Shown: piece after piece, positions 8,093-18,466 of the stretch
Numbering within the stretch: position 1 is the stretch's first letter
How the letters are laid out: each line of letters starts with the position of its first letter
Assembly: GCA_021044545.1 (NCBI GenBank)
Contig: CP087990.1
Coordinates: forward strand, 2,294,001 to 2,358,000
Origin: Comamonadaceae bacterium M7527
GTDB lineage: Bacteria > Pseudomonadota > Gammaproteobacteria > Burkholderiales > Burkholderiaceae_C
Length of the DNA: 64,000 nucleotides
Reading direction: 5' to 3'
The notes under the pieces: model-generated
What the model saw: the letters and a program-made list of their open reading frames with translations, nothing else
The model's database searches: none
Told to the model about the DNA's origin: nothing
Position numbers and translations under genes: made by a program

Positions 8093-9130
8093 TTAATGCA
8101 CCTGAACCACAGCGCCTTGGTCTGGGCCTCTGTGCACCACTGTGCCCATGGCATAGACCGTCTCGCCAGCGGCGCTCAAGTGGTCTTTTAGCGTTTGCGC
8201 GTGCTCAGGCTTGCATACCAGCACCATGCCAATGCCATTGTTAAAGGTGCGGTTCATTTCTACTTCGTCAATGCCTGCTGTTTGTTGCAGCCAGGCAAAC
8301 AGCTCGGTTTGTGGCCATGCGCTGCGACTGAGGTCTACGCCCAAGCCCTCGGGCAGTACGCGCGGAATGTTCTCCAGCAGGCCGCCACCGGTGATGTGAG
8401 CCAACGCCTTGATGCTGCCCAATGTGAGCGCGCTCAATACGCTTTTGACGTACAAGCGGGTAGGGGCCATCAGCGCTTCTTTAAAGGGCTTGCCATCCAG
8501 TTGCCGGGGTAGGTTGCTGGCTGCGCGCTCAATGCACTTGCGTACCAGGCTAAAGCCATTGGAGTGCACGCCGTTGGATGCAAGACCAAGGACCACGTCG
8601 CCAGCGGCCACGGTGCTGCCGTCCAGGATGTTGGCCTTTTCAACAACGCCCACAGCGAAGCCTGCAAGGTCGTATTCGCCGTCGGGGTACATGCCTGGCA
8701 TTTCTGCCGTCTCGCCACCGATGAGCGCGCAGCCACTGGCTTCGCAGCCCGCTGCAATGCCGCCGACCACCGCTGCCGCGGTGTCCACGTCTAGCTTGCC
8801 GCATGCAAAGTAATCCAGAAAGAACAAAGGCTCTGCACCTTGCACCAATATGTCGTTCACACTCATGCCTACCAGGTCAATGCCCACGGTGTCGTGCATG
8901 CCCCATTCAAAGGCGAGTTTGAGTTTGGTGCCTACGCCGTCGGTGCCGCTGACCAGCACGGGTTCCTTGTAGCGCTTGGGCACTTCAAACAGCGCACCAA
9001 AACCGCCAATGCCGGCCATCACGCCCTCGCGCAATGTCTTTTTCGCCAACGGCTTGATGCGTTCAATCAGGGCGTCGCCCGCTTCAATGTCAACGCCGGC
9101 AGATTTGTAGGACAGGGGTGTTTGGCTCAT
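8093..9130 (-). CDS. purM: Phosphoribosylformylglycinamidine cyclo-ligase (AIR synthase)
   Basis: ATP-dependent ring closure of FGAM to aminoimidazole ribonucleotide, step five of purine synthesis. It has 345 residues, as in E. coli. Recognisable segments are YKSAGVDIEAGD at the N-terminus, VSGTDGVGTKLKLA, DLVGMSVNDILVQGAEPLFFLDYFA, LIGGETAEMPGMY and ITGGGLLENIPRVLP. It diverges from the AI-2E-type permease gene across a 233-base gap, the usual Burkholderiales arrangement. Confidence 0.97.
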   Translation of the reverse strand: MSQTPLSYKSAGVDIEAGDALIERIKPLAKKTLREGVMAGIGGFGALFEVPKRYKEPVLVSGTDGVGTKLKLAFEWGMHDTVGIDLVGMSVNDILVQGAEPLFFLDYFACGKLDVDTAAAVVGGIAAGCEASGCALIGGETAEMPGMYPDGEYDLAGFAVGVVEKANILDGSTVAAGDVVLGLASNGVHSNGFSLVRKCIERAASNLPRQLDGKPFKEALMAPTRLYVKSVLSALTLGSIKALAHITGGGLLENIPRVLPEGLGVDLSRSAWPQTELFAWLQQTAGIDEVEMNRTFNNGIGMVLVCKPEHAQTLKDHLSAAGETVYAMGTVVHRGPDQGAVVQVH

Positions 9131-9363
9131 AACAGGGACTTTTTAGTAGCGTTTAGTGACTTTTCAGTAGCTATTGGCGGGTGCAGTGGTAGCTGTGATG
9201 CTGGGTAAAATGGCACATGGCGCGCAGCGTACCGACAGTAGCTGTGCCAGGCGTTTGCGCAGCCGCAGCACGGGGTGTGGCTTGGCAACAGTCGCTATTG
9301 TATGAATCTGTCGCCCTTTCTTGTGTACAAACGCTGATACCAGGCCCTTTTAGTCAATACACC

Positions 9364-10428
9364 ATGCTCTTATCCCCCCAATTGCGCACAAGCCTGCTGT
9401 GGCTGGCCGTCGGCCTGTCCGCCGTGTGGCTTCTGAGCGCGCTGGCACCTGTGCTCACGCCGTTTATCGTGGCGGGCGTGTTGGCCTACGCGCTGCACCC
9501 AGTGGTGGAGCGCATGGCCTGCTACAACATTCCAAAGTGGCTGGGTGCTGGCATTGCCTTGGCCGTGTTGTGTGTGGTGTTGGTGGCTTTGTTGTTGCTG
9601 GTTGTGCCGGTGGTAACCAAGCAGCTGCCGCTGCTGCGCGACCAAATTCCAGCGCTGCTAACCCACTTCAACCAGTGGGCCACGCCGTTAGCCGCGCGTT
9701 TTGGCCTAAGCCTCACGGTAGATGTAGACATGGTGCGCCAGACCTTGCGCACCATGTTGGCCGGACACGAAACCGATATCTTGCAAACCTTGCTCACCTC
9801 GCTGCGCATTGGTGGCAGTGCCTTGCTGGCCGTGTTGGGTAACGTGGTGCTCACGCCCATAGTGGCTTACTACCTATTGCTGGACTATCCGCGTGTGCTG
9901 AGCAAAGCCATGCTGGTGGTGCCAGTGCGTTGGCGCGATAGCGTGCAACATTTTTTTACAGACGTTGACCACATGTTGGGCCAGTACCTGCACGGCCAAG
10001 CCCTGGTGATGTTGGTGCTTGCCGTGTTGTATGTGGTGGCATTGACCTTGGTGGGGTTGCAGCTGGCCTTGCCCATTGGCCTGTTTACCGGCTTGGCCGT
10101 GTTTGTGCCTTACATAGGTTTTGGCTTGGGGTTGATCATTGCGCTATTGGCTGCAGCCCTTCAGTTTCAAGACGCTACAGGCGTGCTGTGGGTGGCGGCT
10201 GTCTACGGCGTTGGGCAAGTGCTTGAGAGCATGTGGCTTACACCGCGTTTGCTGGGTGAGCGTATTGGCTTGCATCCCATCACCGTTATTTTTGCGCTCA
10301 TGGCCTTTGGTCATTTGTTTGGCTTTGTGGGCGTGCTCATTGCGTTGCCTGCCGGTGCGGTGTTGCTGGTGGCCTTTGGCCGCTTGCACAAGTTGTACCT
10401 GGCCAGTGACTTGTACAACGCTGCATGA
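9364..10428 (+). CDS. AI-2E transporter family (PerM-type) membrane protein
   Basis: Polytopic inner-membrane protein of about 354 residues from the AI-2E exporter/PerM superfamily. Its real substrate in this lineage is unknown. It has the N-terminal helix pair, the soluble middle section and the C-terminal helices, with the PIVAYYLLLDYPRV and YIGFGLGLI-type motifs of the family. I prefer ATG 9364; the frame is open upstream to 9217, but that stretch is not family-like. The 3' end overlaps hda by four bases (ATGA). The conserved purM / permease / hda order supports the call. Confidence 0.88.
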   Translation: MLLSPQLRTSLLWLAVGLSAVWLLSALAPVLTPFIVAGVLAYALHPVVERMACYNIPKWLGAGIALAVLCVVLVALLLLVVPVVTKQLPLLRDQIPALLTHFNQWATPLAARFGLSLTVDVDMVRQTLRTMLAGHETDILQTLLTSLRIGGSALLAVLGNVVLTPIVAYYLLLDYPRVLSKAMLVVPVRWRDSVQHFFTDVDHMLGQYLHGQALVMLVLAVLYVVALTLVGLQLALPIGLFTGLAVFVPYIGFGLGLIIALLAAALQFQDATGVLWVAAVYGVGQVLESMWLTPRLLGERIGLHPITVIFALMAFGHLFGFVGVLIALPAGAVLLVAFGRLHKLYLASDLYNAA

Positions 10429-11114
10429 AACAACTGGCGCTAGACATTGGCTTGGCGCCGCTGCCAACGCTGGACAACTTTGATGCCGGTGGCAATGCCG
10501 AGTGCTTGCGGCACTTGCGTATGTGGGCAGCACACGTTAGCCGCTCACCTGTGCCCACTTATTTGTGGGGGGAGGCCGGTAGCGGCAAGACGCATTTGCT
10601 AAGCGGTTTGCGCCATGCCTTGGTGGAGCAGGGTTTGCGTGTGGGCTGGATGGACGCCAGCGTCTTGCACCCGCGCAGCTTTGACGAAAGCTGGGATGCC
10701 GTGGTGCTTGACGACTGCCAGCTGTACACCGCAGAGCAGCAAGCCTGCGCGTTTAACTGGTTTGTCAATGCGTTGTCGCCTGCCAATGGTGTGGTCAGGG
10801 GCGTGTTTGCAGCGGGTTTGCTGCCCCCAGCCGACTTGGTGTTGCGTGACGACTTGCGTACCCGGCTGGGTTGGGGTCATGTGTTCCAATTACATGCACT
10901 CAATGAAGCACAGCGCCGGGCGGTATTGCGCCGCGCCGCCGATGAGCGCGGGCTGATGCTGGGCGATGAGGTGATGGACTTTATGCTCAATCGCTTCACG
11001 CGTGACCTCAGCAGCCTGATGCAATTGCTGGCCCACCTAGACCAATACGCGCTGCGTACCAAGCGCGCCCTCACAGTGCCGCTGATAAAGGCCATGCTTG
11101 AGGCCAACGACTAA
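10425..11114 (+). CDS. hda: DnaA regulatory inactivator Hda
   Basis: AAA+ DnaA homologue that, with the sliding clamp, stimulates ATP hydrolysis by DnaA to limit re-initiation. It has 229 residues. The N-terminal QLALDI motif fits a beta-clamp-binding peptide. The Walker A is GEAGSGKTH (residues about 48-56), with VVLDDCQ as the Walker B equivalent. The C-terminal FTRDLSSLMQLLAHLDQYAL matches the AAA+ lid of Hda/DnaA. No DnaA-type domain IV for DNA binding follows, which distinguishes it from DnaA. Confidence 0.93.
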   Translation: MKQLALDIGLAPLPTLDNFDAGGNAECLRHLRMWAAHVSRSPVPTYLWGEAGSGKTHLLSGLRHALVEQGLRVGWMDASVLHPRSFDESWDAVVLDDCQLYTAEQQACAFNWFVNALSPANGVVRGVFAAGLLPPADLVLRDDLRTRLGWGHVFQLHALNEAQRRAVLRRAADERGLMLGDEVMDFMLNRFTRDLSSLMQLLAHLDQYALRTKRALTVPLIKAMLEAND

Positions 11115-11117
11115 CTT

Positions 11118-11796
11118 ATGAAACTCGCACTTTTTGACCTGGACCACACCTTGCTGCCGCTGGACTCTGACCACGCGTGGGGTCAGTTCACGGTGCAGTT
11201 GGGTTGGCGCGACGCCCAACAATTTGCCAAAGCCAATGACGCCTTCTACCAACAGTACAAGGCGGGTACCTTGGACATCAACACCTACATACGCTTTGGC
11301 ACGCAGCTTGCGCGATTTGGGTGACAACGCGCAAGCCTTGGCTGCACGGGCCCATGAGCAGTTCATGGCGCAGGTGGTATTGCCCGCGATTCGGCCGCAA
11401 GCCAGGGCCTTGCTGGACAAGCACCGCAGTGCTGGCGACGAGATTGTGCTGGTGACTGCGACCAACGCCTTTATTACCGCGCCCATTGCCAAGGCGTTGG
11501 GTATTGCCCACCTGATTGCTGTTGACTTGGTGCTGGACAACAATGGTGTGCCAACCGGCGACATTGCGGGCACGCCGTCCTTCAGAGAAGGCAAGGTCAC
11601 ACGTGTGGAACAATGGCTGGCTGACAGGGGCCTGAGCTGGGCTGATTTGCAGTACAGCTACTTTTACAGCGACTCCATCAACGATTTACCCCTTCTGGAG
11701 CGTGCCACTCATCCGGTCGCTACCAACCCGGACGATAGGCTAAAGGCTATCGCCACCGAGCGCGGCTGGCCCGTGCTGGATTTATTCAATGATTAA
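11118..11796 (+). pseudogene. HAD-IB family (SerB-like) hydrolase, frameshifted
   Basis: Phosphatase of the HAD subfamily IB usually found between hda and pcnB. The first frame from ATG 11118 carries motif I (FDLDHTLLPLDSD) but stops at 11322-11324. The rest of the protein continues in the +1 frame: TATNAF (motif II), FREGKV (the lysine) and YSDSINDLPLLE (motif III/IV). The joint lies around 11295-11315, requiring one extra base or two missing. The restored product would be about 226 residues. The end overlaps the start of pcnB by 8 bases. The physiological substrate is unknown. Confidence 0.85.
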
Positions 11797-13411
11797 AAAA
11801 TTTATAAAAAAACTACTGGGCGGCTCGCAGCCGTCTGAAGCATCCAGGTTTGGTGAGCGCGTAGACGTGCCTGCCAAGACACACAAAATCAATCTTGACT
11901 TGGTGGATAAGCGCGCCATTGATGTGGTGCAAACGCTGCAAGATGACGGCTTTGAGGCCTACATTGTGGGCGGCGCTGTGCGTGACTTGCTGTGCGGTGT
12001 GCGCCCCAAGGACTTTGATGTGGCCACGGATGCCACACCTGAGCAAGTCAAGCGCTTGTTCAGGCGCGCCTTCATCATTGGCAGGCGCTTTCGCATAGTG
12101 CACGTGGTGTATGGGCGCGGACGTGAGCACGAAGTCATAGAGGTGTCTACTTTTAGGGCCTATCTGGATAGCGCTGACGCGCAACAGGTCAGTGGCAACG
12201 AGCGCACCAGCAAGCACCAGCTGGCCACTGCCACGCACGCCGTTGACGCATCAGGTCGCGTATTGCGCGACAACGTGTGGGGCCCCCTGGAGGAGGATGC
12301 GGCCAGACGCGATTTCACCATCAACGCCATGTATTACGACCCCACGACGCAGGTGGTGGTGGACTACCACAACGGTATTCGCGACGCGCGCAAACGCGTG
12401 ATGCGCATGATTGGCGACCCGGCCATGCGTTACCGTGAAGACCCGGTGCGCATTATCAGAGCCGTGCGTTTCATGGCCAAGTTGTCACACTTGGGCTTTT
12501 CGCTAGACAAGGCATCGCGCGAGCCGTTGGTGCTCAGCGCCAAGTTGTTAAACGATGTGCCGCAAAGCCGTTTGTTCGACGAAATGCTCAAGCTGCTGCA
12601 AACCGGCCATGCTGTTGCCACCGTAGAGACACTGCAAAGCTTGGGGCTGGCCAAGGGCATTTACCCATTGCTGGATTTGGCTGTGGCGCGCGCATCCAGT
12701 CCGTTTGTACACCAAGCCTTGGTGGATACCGACAGGCGCGTGGGCGAAGACAAGCCCGTAGCGCCTAGCTTTTTGCTGGCCTGTGTGTTGTGGTCAGACG
12801 TGCGTGATGGCTGGGACAAGCGCTTGCGTGCGCAAAAAGGCCCACGTCCCAGCAGTTTTCCGGCGTTGCAAGATGCGGTGGACGACGTGTTTGAGTCGCG
12901 TATTGGCGACGTATCGGGTCGTGGCAAGTTGGGTGCAGACATGCGCGAAATTTGGACCATGCAGCCACGCTTTGACAAGCGCACGCCAAGCAGCGCCATG
13001 AGTTTGGTCGCGCAAAACCGCTTCAGAGCTGGCTTTGACTTTTTGCGCCTGCGCGCCCAAGTGGGCGAGGTAGAGCCCGAATTGGCCCAGTGGTGGGAAA
13101 CCTTTAGCATGGCCTCGGACGATGAGCGCTACGACATGCTGGAAGCCTTGCGCGCACAAGCCAACACCAAAACACCACGCAAGCGCGCGCCGCGTACAAC
13201 TGCATCAAGCAAAGCGGCGGCCAACACCGATGCGGCGCTTGATGCGGACAACAATGCAGTTGCCACAAATGCGCAAGACATAGGGCTTGCATTGCGAGAC
13301 GATGATTCAACTGGCGATGCCGGTGCACCCGCGCGCAAACGCCGTCGCCGCCGCCGCAAGCCCACTGGTGGCGACTTGGGCGGTGATGGCTCGGACACGC
13401 AGTCCGGTTAA
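11789..13411 (+). CDS. pcnB: Poly(A) polymerase I
   Basis: Adds 3' poly(A) tails that promote RNA decay; a class II nucleotidyltransferase related to CCA-adding enzymes. It has 540 residues. The GGAVRDLL signature is at 61-68 and the catalytic DFDVAT at 75-80, followed by FRRAFIIGRRFRIVHV. RRDFTINAMYYD lies near residue 170, and YREDPVRIIRAVRFMAKL is the RNA-binding linker. The C-terminal ~90 residues are Ala/Thr-rich and end in a very basic RKRRRRRRK run, typical of PcnB. The N-terminus MIKKFIKKLL comes from an A-rich leader overlapping the upstream HAD gene. Confidence 0.95.
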   Translation: MIKKFIKKLLGGSQPSEASRFGERVDVPAKTHKINLDLVDKRAIDVVQTLQDDGFEAYIVGGAVRDLLCGVRPKDFDVATDATPEQVKRLFRRAFIIGRRFRIVHVVYGRGREHEVIEVSTFRAYLDSADAQQVSGNERTSKHQLATATHAVDASGRVLRDNVWGPLEEDAARRDFTINAMYYDPTTQVVVDYHNGIRDARKRVMRMIGDPAMRYREDPVRIIRAVRFMAKLSHLGFSLDKASREPLVLSAKLLNDVPQSRLFDEMLKLLQTGHAVATVETLQSLGLAKGIYPLLDLAVARASSPFVHQALVDTDRRVGEDKPVAPSFLLACVLWSDVRDGWDKRLRAQKGPRPSSFPALQDAVDDVFESRIGDVSGRGKLGADMREIWTMQPRFDKRTPSSAMSLVAQNRFRAGFDFLRLRAQVGEVEPELAQWWETFSMASDDERYDMLEALRAQANTKTPRKRAPRTTASSKAAANTDAALDADNNAVATNAQDIGLALRDDDSTGDAGAPARKRRRRRRKPTGGDLGGDGSDTQSG

Positions 13412-13417
13412 GTAGCC

Positions 13418-13879
13418 GTGGCGGTGCGCTGTTTTATTGCGCTGGGTGCCAACCTGGGCGATGCGCGTGCACAGGTGCTGGCCGCGGCTTCAGAGGTTGC
13501 GGCCTTGGGTCTACCAGGCACCAGCAGCTTGTCGCCGCTGTATGCAAGCCCACCGTGGCAGGCAGATGGGCCAGACTATGTCAACGCTGTGATGGGCATG
13601 GACACCACGTTAACGCCGCCGCAGTTGCTGGCGGCGCTGCAGGCTATAGAGCTTGCTGGTGGGCGCGTGCGCAGCTACGCCAATGCACCGCGCACGCTTG
13701 ATTTGGATGTGCTGCTGTACGGCAGTGCAAGCATTGGCTCGCCGCAGCTGACAGTGCCGCACCCACGCATGTGGCAGCGCGCGTTTGTGGTGCTGCCATT
13801 GCGTGATGTGGCACCGCATTTGGTGAGTGATGCGCAGTTGCAAGCGGTGGCGGACCAGCCAATTCGACAAATCCACTAA
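13418..13879 (+). CDS. folK: 2-amino-4-hydroxy-6-hydroxymethyldihydropteridine pyrophosphokinase
   Basis: HPPK of folate biosynthesis, transferring pyrophosphate from ATP to hydroxymethyldihydropterin. It has 153 residues. FIALGANLGD at the N-terminus and the metal-binding RTLDLDVLLYG motif around residues 92-102 are diagnostic, followed by VPHPRMWQRAFVVLPL. The start is GTG 13418, six bases after the pcnB stop. It is the last gene of this run, facing pdxH with only nine bases between their stops. Confidence 0.95.
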   Translation: MAVRCFIALGANLGDARAQVLAAASEVAALGLPGTSSLSPLYASPPWQADGPDYVNAVMGMDTTLTPPQLLAALQAIELAGGRVRSYANAPRTLDLDVLLYGSASIGSPQLTVPHPRMWQRAFVVLPLRDVAPHLVSDAQLQAVADQPIRQIH

Positions 13880-13888
13880 CGCAGCATG

Positions 13889-14533
13889 TCAGGGTGCCAA
13901 GCGCTCACGCAACCACGTTGTGTCGTTGCTGGGCGTGTATTGCAGCCTGTCGTGCAGGCGGCTTTTGCGTCCTTGCCAAAATTCCCAGCGTGTGGGCTTT
14001 AGTCTAAAACCACCCCAGTGCGGTGGGCGTGGTGGGTTGAGCAAAAATTTGGCACCGTATTTGGCGGCTGCGGTGACCAAGACATCGCGTCCGCTGATGA
14101 CTTCGCTTTGTGGGCTGGCCCATGCGCCAATGCGTGAGTCCAGTGGGCGGCTGTGAAAGTAGGCGTCACTTTCGGCGTCGCTGACTTTCTCGACAATGCC
14201 TTCAATGCGTACCACGCGCTCCAGCTCTACCCAATGAAACTGCAGGGCTGCATAGGGGTTGCCCGCCAGCTGCTGGCCTTTGCGGCTGTTGTAGTTGGTG
14301 TACCAAACAATACCTTGTTCGTCCAAGCCCTTGATCAACACCACACGCGTGCTGGGGCGCATGTTGTTGTCCACGGTGGCCAGTGTCATGGCGTTGGGTT
14401 CTGGTATCTGTCCCTCAATGGCCTCGTTCAGCCATTGCTCAAACTGCAACCTGGGGTCAGCTTTGGAGTCTTGCTCGTTCAAGGCGGCGCGTTCGTAACT
14501 TTTGCGCAGGTCGGCGATATGTTGAGTGCTCAT
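13889..14533 (-). CDS. pdxH: Pyridoxamine / pyridoxine 5'-phosphate oxidase
   Basis: FMN-dependent oxidase that makes pyridoxal 5'-phosphate. It has 214 residues, close to E. coli (218). FMN-binding segments RVVLIKGLDEQGIVWYTNYN and SRKGQQLAGNPYAALQFHW are present. SRPLDSRIGAWAS, PRPPHWGGFRLKP and the C-terminal RKSRLHDRLQYTP complete the family pattern. Confidence 0.97.
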   Translation of the reverse strand: MSTQHIADLRKSYERAALNEQDSKADPRLQFEQWLNEAIEGQIPEPNAMTLATVDNNMRPSTRVVLIKGLDEQGIVWYTNYNSRKGQQLAGNPYAALQFHWVELERVVRIEGIVEKVSDAESDAYFHSRPLDSRIGAWASPQSEVISGRDVLVTAAAKYGAKFLLNPPRPPHWGGFRLKPTRWEFWQGRKSRLHDRLQYTPSNDTTWLRERLAP

Positions 14534-14676
14534 GTGGCAAGTATATTGGGACTGGTCGCGCAGCCAATCTGATGGCGATGGCGTGACGCCTAATGCGTTT
14601 GCAGCGCTACCAAGACTTACAATTGGGTCGCAGGGCGCGCCGTTGCCCGGATCTCATTTTTTACAAAGGTATTGCA

Positions 14677-15216
14677 ATGCAATCAGACAGCAACGAACAA
14701 GAACGCGTGGTTTTGTGCCTGTTGTTATCTATCCTGGTATTGGTGATTGGTGGTGTGGTGGGCTTGGGCGTTTTGAAAACCAAGGGCGCAACGGCTGGCG
14801 TATCGACTTCATCAAACAGTGCTGCTGTTGCATCACAAGACGCTGCCCTTGCTGAGGCTGAAGGCTACGCCAATGACGCCAGTGTGATTGTGGATGCTGG
14901 TGCGGTGACGTTTTACTTTGCAACGGGCAGCGCTGAGCTGGCCTCTGGCGCCGGTGCTGCCCTGGGTGACGCTGTGACTGCAGCCAAGGCCGGCAAGTTT
15001 GTGGTGTTGTCCGGTTTTCATGACGAGACCGGTGACCCGGCTTTCAATGCCGAGTTGGCCAAGCGCCGTGCCATGGCAGTGCGTGCATCGTTGCTGATGG
15101 CCGGCGCACCTGAAGACCGCGTGGTGATGAGAAAACCCGAGGTGCTGATAGGTACGGGCAGTTATGCGCAAGCGCGCCGCGTTGACGTGATGATCAGCGG
15201 CAACATGGTGCAGTGA
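14677..15216 (+). CDS. Inner-membrane-anchored OmpA-like peptidoglycan-associated protein
   Basis: A protein of 179 residues. A single N-terminal hydrophobic helix (VVLCLLLSILVLVIGGVVGL, residues about 12-31) is followed by an Ala/Ser-rich linker and an OmpA-C-like domain. The domain starts VTFYFATGSAEL and contains VVLSGFHDETGD (peptidoglycan-binding aspartate region), NAELAKRRAMAVRASL and a C-terminal RRVDVMI. Start ATG 14677 has AAAGG nine bases upstream. The role is probably envelope-related, but the partner is unknown. It is transcribed alone and ends at a bidirectional terminator shared with gloA. Confidence 0.8.
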   Translation: MQSDSNEQERVVLCLLLSILVLVIGGVVGLGVLKTKGATAGVSTSSNSAAVASQDAALAEAEGYANDASVIVDAGAVTFYFATGSAELASGAGAALGDAVTAAKAGKFVVLSGFHDETGDPAFNAELAKRRAMAVRASLLMAGAPEDRVVMRKPEVLIGTGSYAQARRVDVMISGNMVQ

Positions 15217-15238
15217 ACAGCCACTGCGTCTTGAAAAG

Positions 15239-15260
15239 TCCCGCATCTGCGGGATTTTTT
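15239..15260. terminator. Terminator between the OmpA-like gene and gloA
   Basis: TCCCGCA / TGCGGGA stem (15239-15254) with a two-base loop, six T after it on the plus strand and AAAAG before it, so it can serve both convergent genes. Confidence 0.75.
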
Positions 15261-15651
15261 ACGTTGACTCAGGGCGCTGAATCAGCTCTATCTTGTAGCC
15301 GTCAGGGTCTGTCACAAACGCAATGACGGTGCTGCCGCCTTTGACTGGGCCTGCTTCCCGGGTGACGTTACCACCGGCTGCTTTTATCTTGTCGCAGGCT
15401 GCGTAGGCGTCTGCCACGGCAAGCGCAATATGGCCGTAGGCCGTGCCCAAGTCGTAGTCACTTTGGCCCCAGTTGTAGGTGAGCTCCAGCTCAGCGTGTT
15501 CAGGGTTGGAGCCGTAGCCAACAAATGCAAGCGTGTATTTGTACTCTGGGTTCTCGGATTTGCGCAGCAGCTGCATGCCCAAGACGTCTGTGTAAAAAGC
15601 GATGGACTTGTCTAAGTCGCCAACGCGCAGCATGGTGTGTAAAAGTCTCAT
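15259..15651 (-). CDS. gloA: Lactoylglutathione lyase (glyoxalase I)
   Basis: Converts the methylglyoxal-glutathione hemithioacetal to S-lactoylglutathione. It has 130 residues, the size of the short Ni-type bacterial enzyme. Metal ligands fit the family: His in RLLHTMLRV at the N-terminus, Glu in ELELTYNWG, His in YGHIALAV, and Glu in DGYKIELIQ at the C-terminus. It lies eight bases downstream of the thioesterase gene on the same strand, so the two are probably co-transcribed. Confidence 0.95.
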   Translation of the reverse strand: MRLLHTMLRVGDLDKSIAFYTDVLGMQLLRKSENPEYKYTLAFVGYGSNPEHAELELTYNWGQSDYDLGTAYGHIALAVADAYAACDKIKAAGGNVTREAGPVKGGSTVIAFVTDPDGYKIELIQRPEST

Positions 15652-15659
15652 GAGCCTGA

Positions 15660-16235
15660 TTATGCTGGCAATTCGAAAACCAAACAGGTGGTGCTGGCGT
15701 GTGCGTACAAGGTGCCGTCAGGGCCAATGAGTTTGGCTTCGGCAGTGGCCAGTTGTTTACCGCAGTGCAGCACGGTACCTATGGCCCGCACAAGGGGTGT
15801 TCTGGCCAGGTTGACCGCTTTGACCAGGTTGACGCTGAGCTCGGCTGTGGTGTAACCGCGCCCCACTGGCATTTTGCTGTGCACCGAGCAGCCCAGCGCC
15901 GAGTCCAAAATGGCAGCGTACCAGCCACCATGCAAAGTGCCCATGGGGTTTAAGTGTGCAGGGCCAGGGCGGCCTTGAAACACTGCGCGGCCGTCGCCAA
16001 CATCGACCAGCATAAAGTCCAGCGTGGCACCAATAGAGGGGTAGGGCGCGTTGCCAGCAAGCATGGCTTGCATGGTTTCCAGCCCTGTTTTACCGCCAAA
16101 TTGTGCGGGCGTCATCACGCCAGGGCCGGCGCCTGTTTCCATGACGTGGCGTTTGGCCGCCTCGTCGGCCAGCCATTGCTCAAGAACGCTGTCTGCGTTT
16201 GTGGAGGTGGGTAGTGGGGCAGTATGGGAAGACAT
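15660..16235 (-). CDS. PaaI-type hotdog-fold thioesterase
   Basis: Predicted acyl-CoA thioesterase of the hotdog superfamily, 191 residues from ATG 16235. The catalytic region reads HLNPMGTLHGGWYAAILDSA, where the Asp of AAILDSA is in the usual position. The N-terminal ~60 residues, before the hotdog domain, are an extension common in beta-proteobacterial members. A TTG at 16253 in the same frame falls in the T tract of the rhlE terminator, so ATG 16235 is preferred. The substrate cannot be deduced. Confidence 0.82.
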   Translation of the reverse strand: MSSHTAPLPTSTNADSVLEQWLADEAAKRHVMETGAGPGVMTPAQFGGKTGLETMQAMLAGNAPYPSIGATLDFMLVDVGDGRAVFQGRPGPAHLNPMGTLHGGWYAAILDSALGCSVHSKMPVGRGYTTAELSVNLVKAVNLARTPLVRAIGTVLHCGKQLATAEAKLIGPDGTLYAHASTTCLVFELPA

Positions 16236-16251
16236 GCCCCGTATGGTGCCC

Positions 16252-16278
16252 AAAAAAACAGGCGTCCCAGACGCCTGT
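16252..16278 (-). terminator. Intrinsic terminator of rhlE
   Basis: Read on the minus strand: a 9-bp stem (ACAGGCGTC / GACGCCTGT) with a three-base loop, followed by seven T. It sits about 22 bases after the stop of the rhlE tail frame at 16301, which supports that frame as the true end of rhlE. Confidence 0.88.
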
Positions 16279-16434
16279 GTGACTAACGCAAAGTCGCTGC
16301 TTACTTGATGCGGCCAAAGTTGGTGCGCAGTGGGTCGGCTGGGCCGCGGTTACCGCCGCCCTGGCCACCACCATTGCCACCCGGGCCACCACGGCGGCGA
16401 TTGCCGCCATTGCCGCCGCCACCGCGACGCTCAC

Positions 16435-18084
<1,650 letters not shown>

Positions 18085-18466
18085 TGAGTTAAAAGGTGCC
18101 GTCTCACGGCACTGGTGCATCGGTCTGCCTTTGGTGGTTACCTTGGGCCAGTCTTAGACCGATCAGTTTGGGTGTTTGAGTGGCGAGACTGTTGGTTTGA
18201 AGCCTTCGCTTACCCGCAGCATTGTGCTGCCGTCCGGGCGACTGGTGGCCCAAGACTTGTCCATTATCAGCGTTTTTAGAGGCTTGACGTTGGCAAATAC
18301 GAGGCCAGCTGATCATTGTGTTGTGCAAAGACCACGGCCAGCAGCGCGGCAAAGGCCTGCAAATTCTCACCAAGCTTTAAGTGGGCTGGCTTATAGCTGG
18401 GATAATAGGCGGTTTGGCCGTTGGTCAATATCGTGTTTGATTGTTTGTTTAGTTGGGATAAGTTGC
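18085..18466. other. Intergenic region between divergent rhlE and ettA
   Basis: About 380 bases with no convincing gene on either strand. It must hold the promoters of both genes. A GATAAT at 18401-18406 is a possible ettA -10, but no good -35 accompanies it. I see no repeat or RNA structure that stands out. Confidence 0.5.

Noticed and set aside
18176..18466. N-terminal extension of EttA
   Set aside because: The frame is open, but the conserved protein starts AQYVFSMNRVGK at 18467, and the extension has no similarity to ABC-F proteins.
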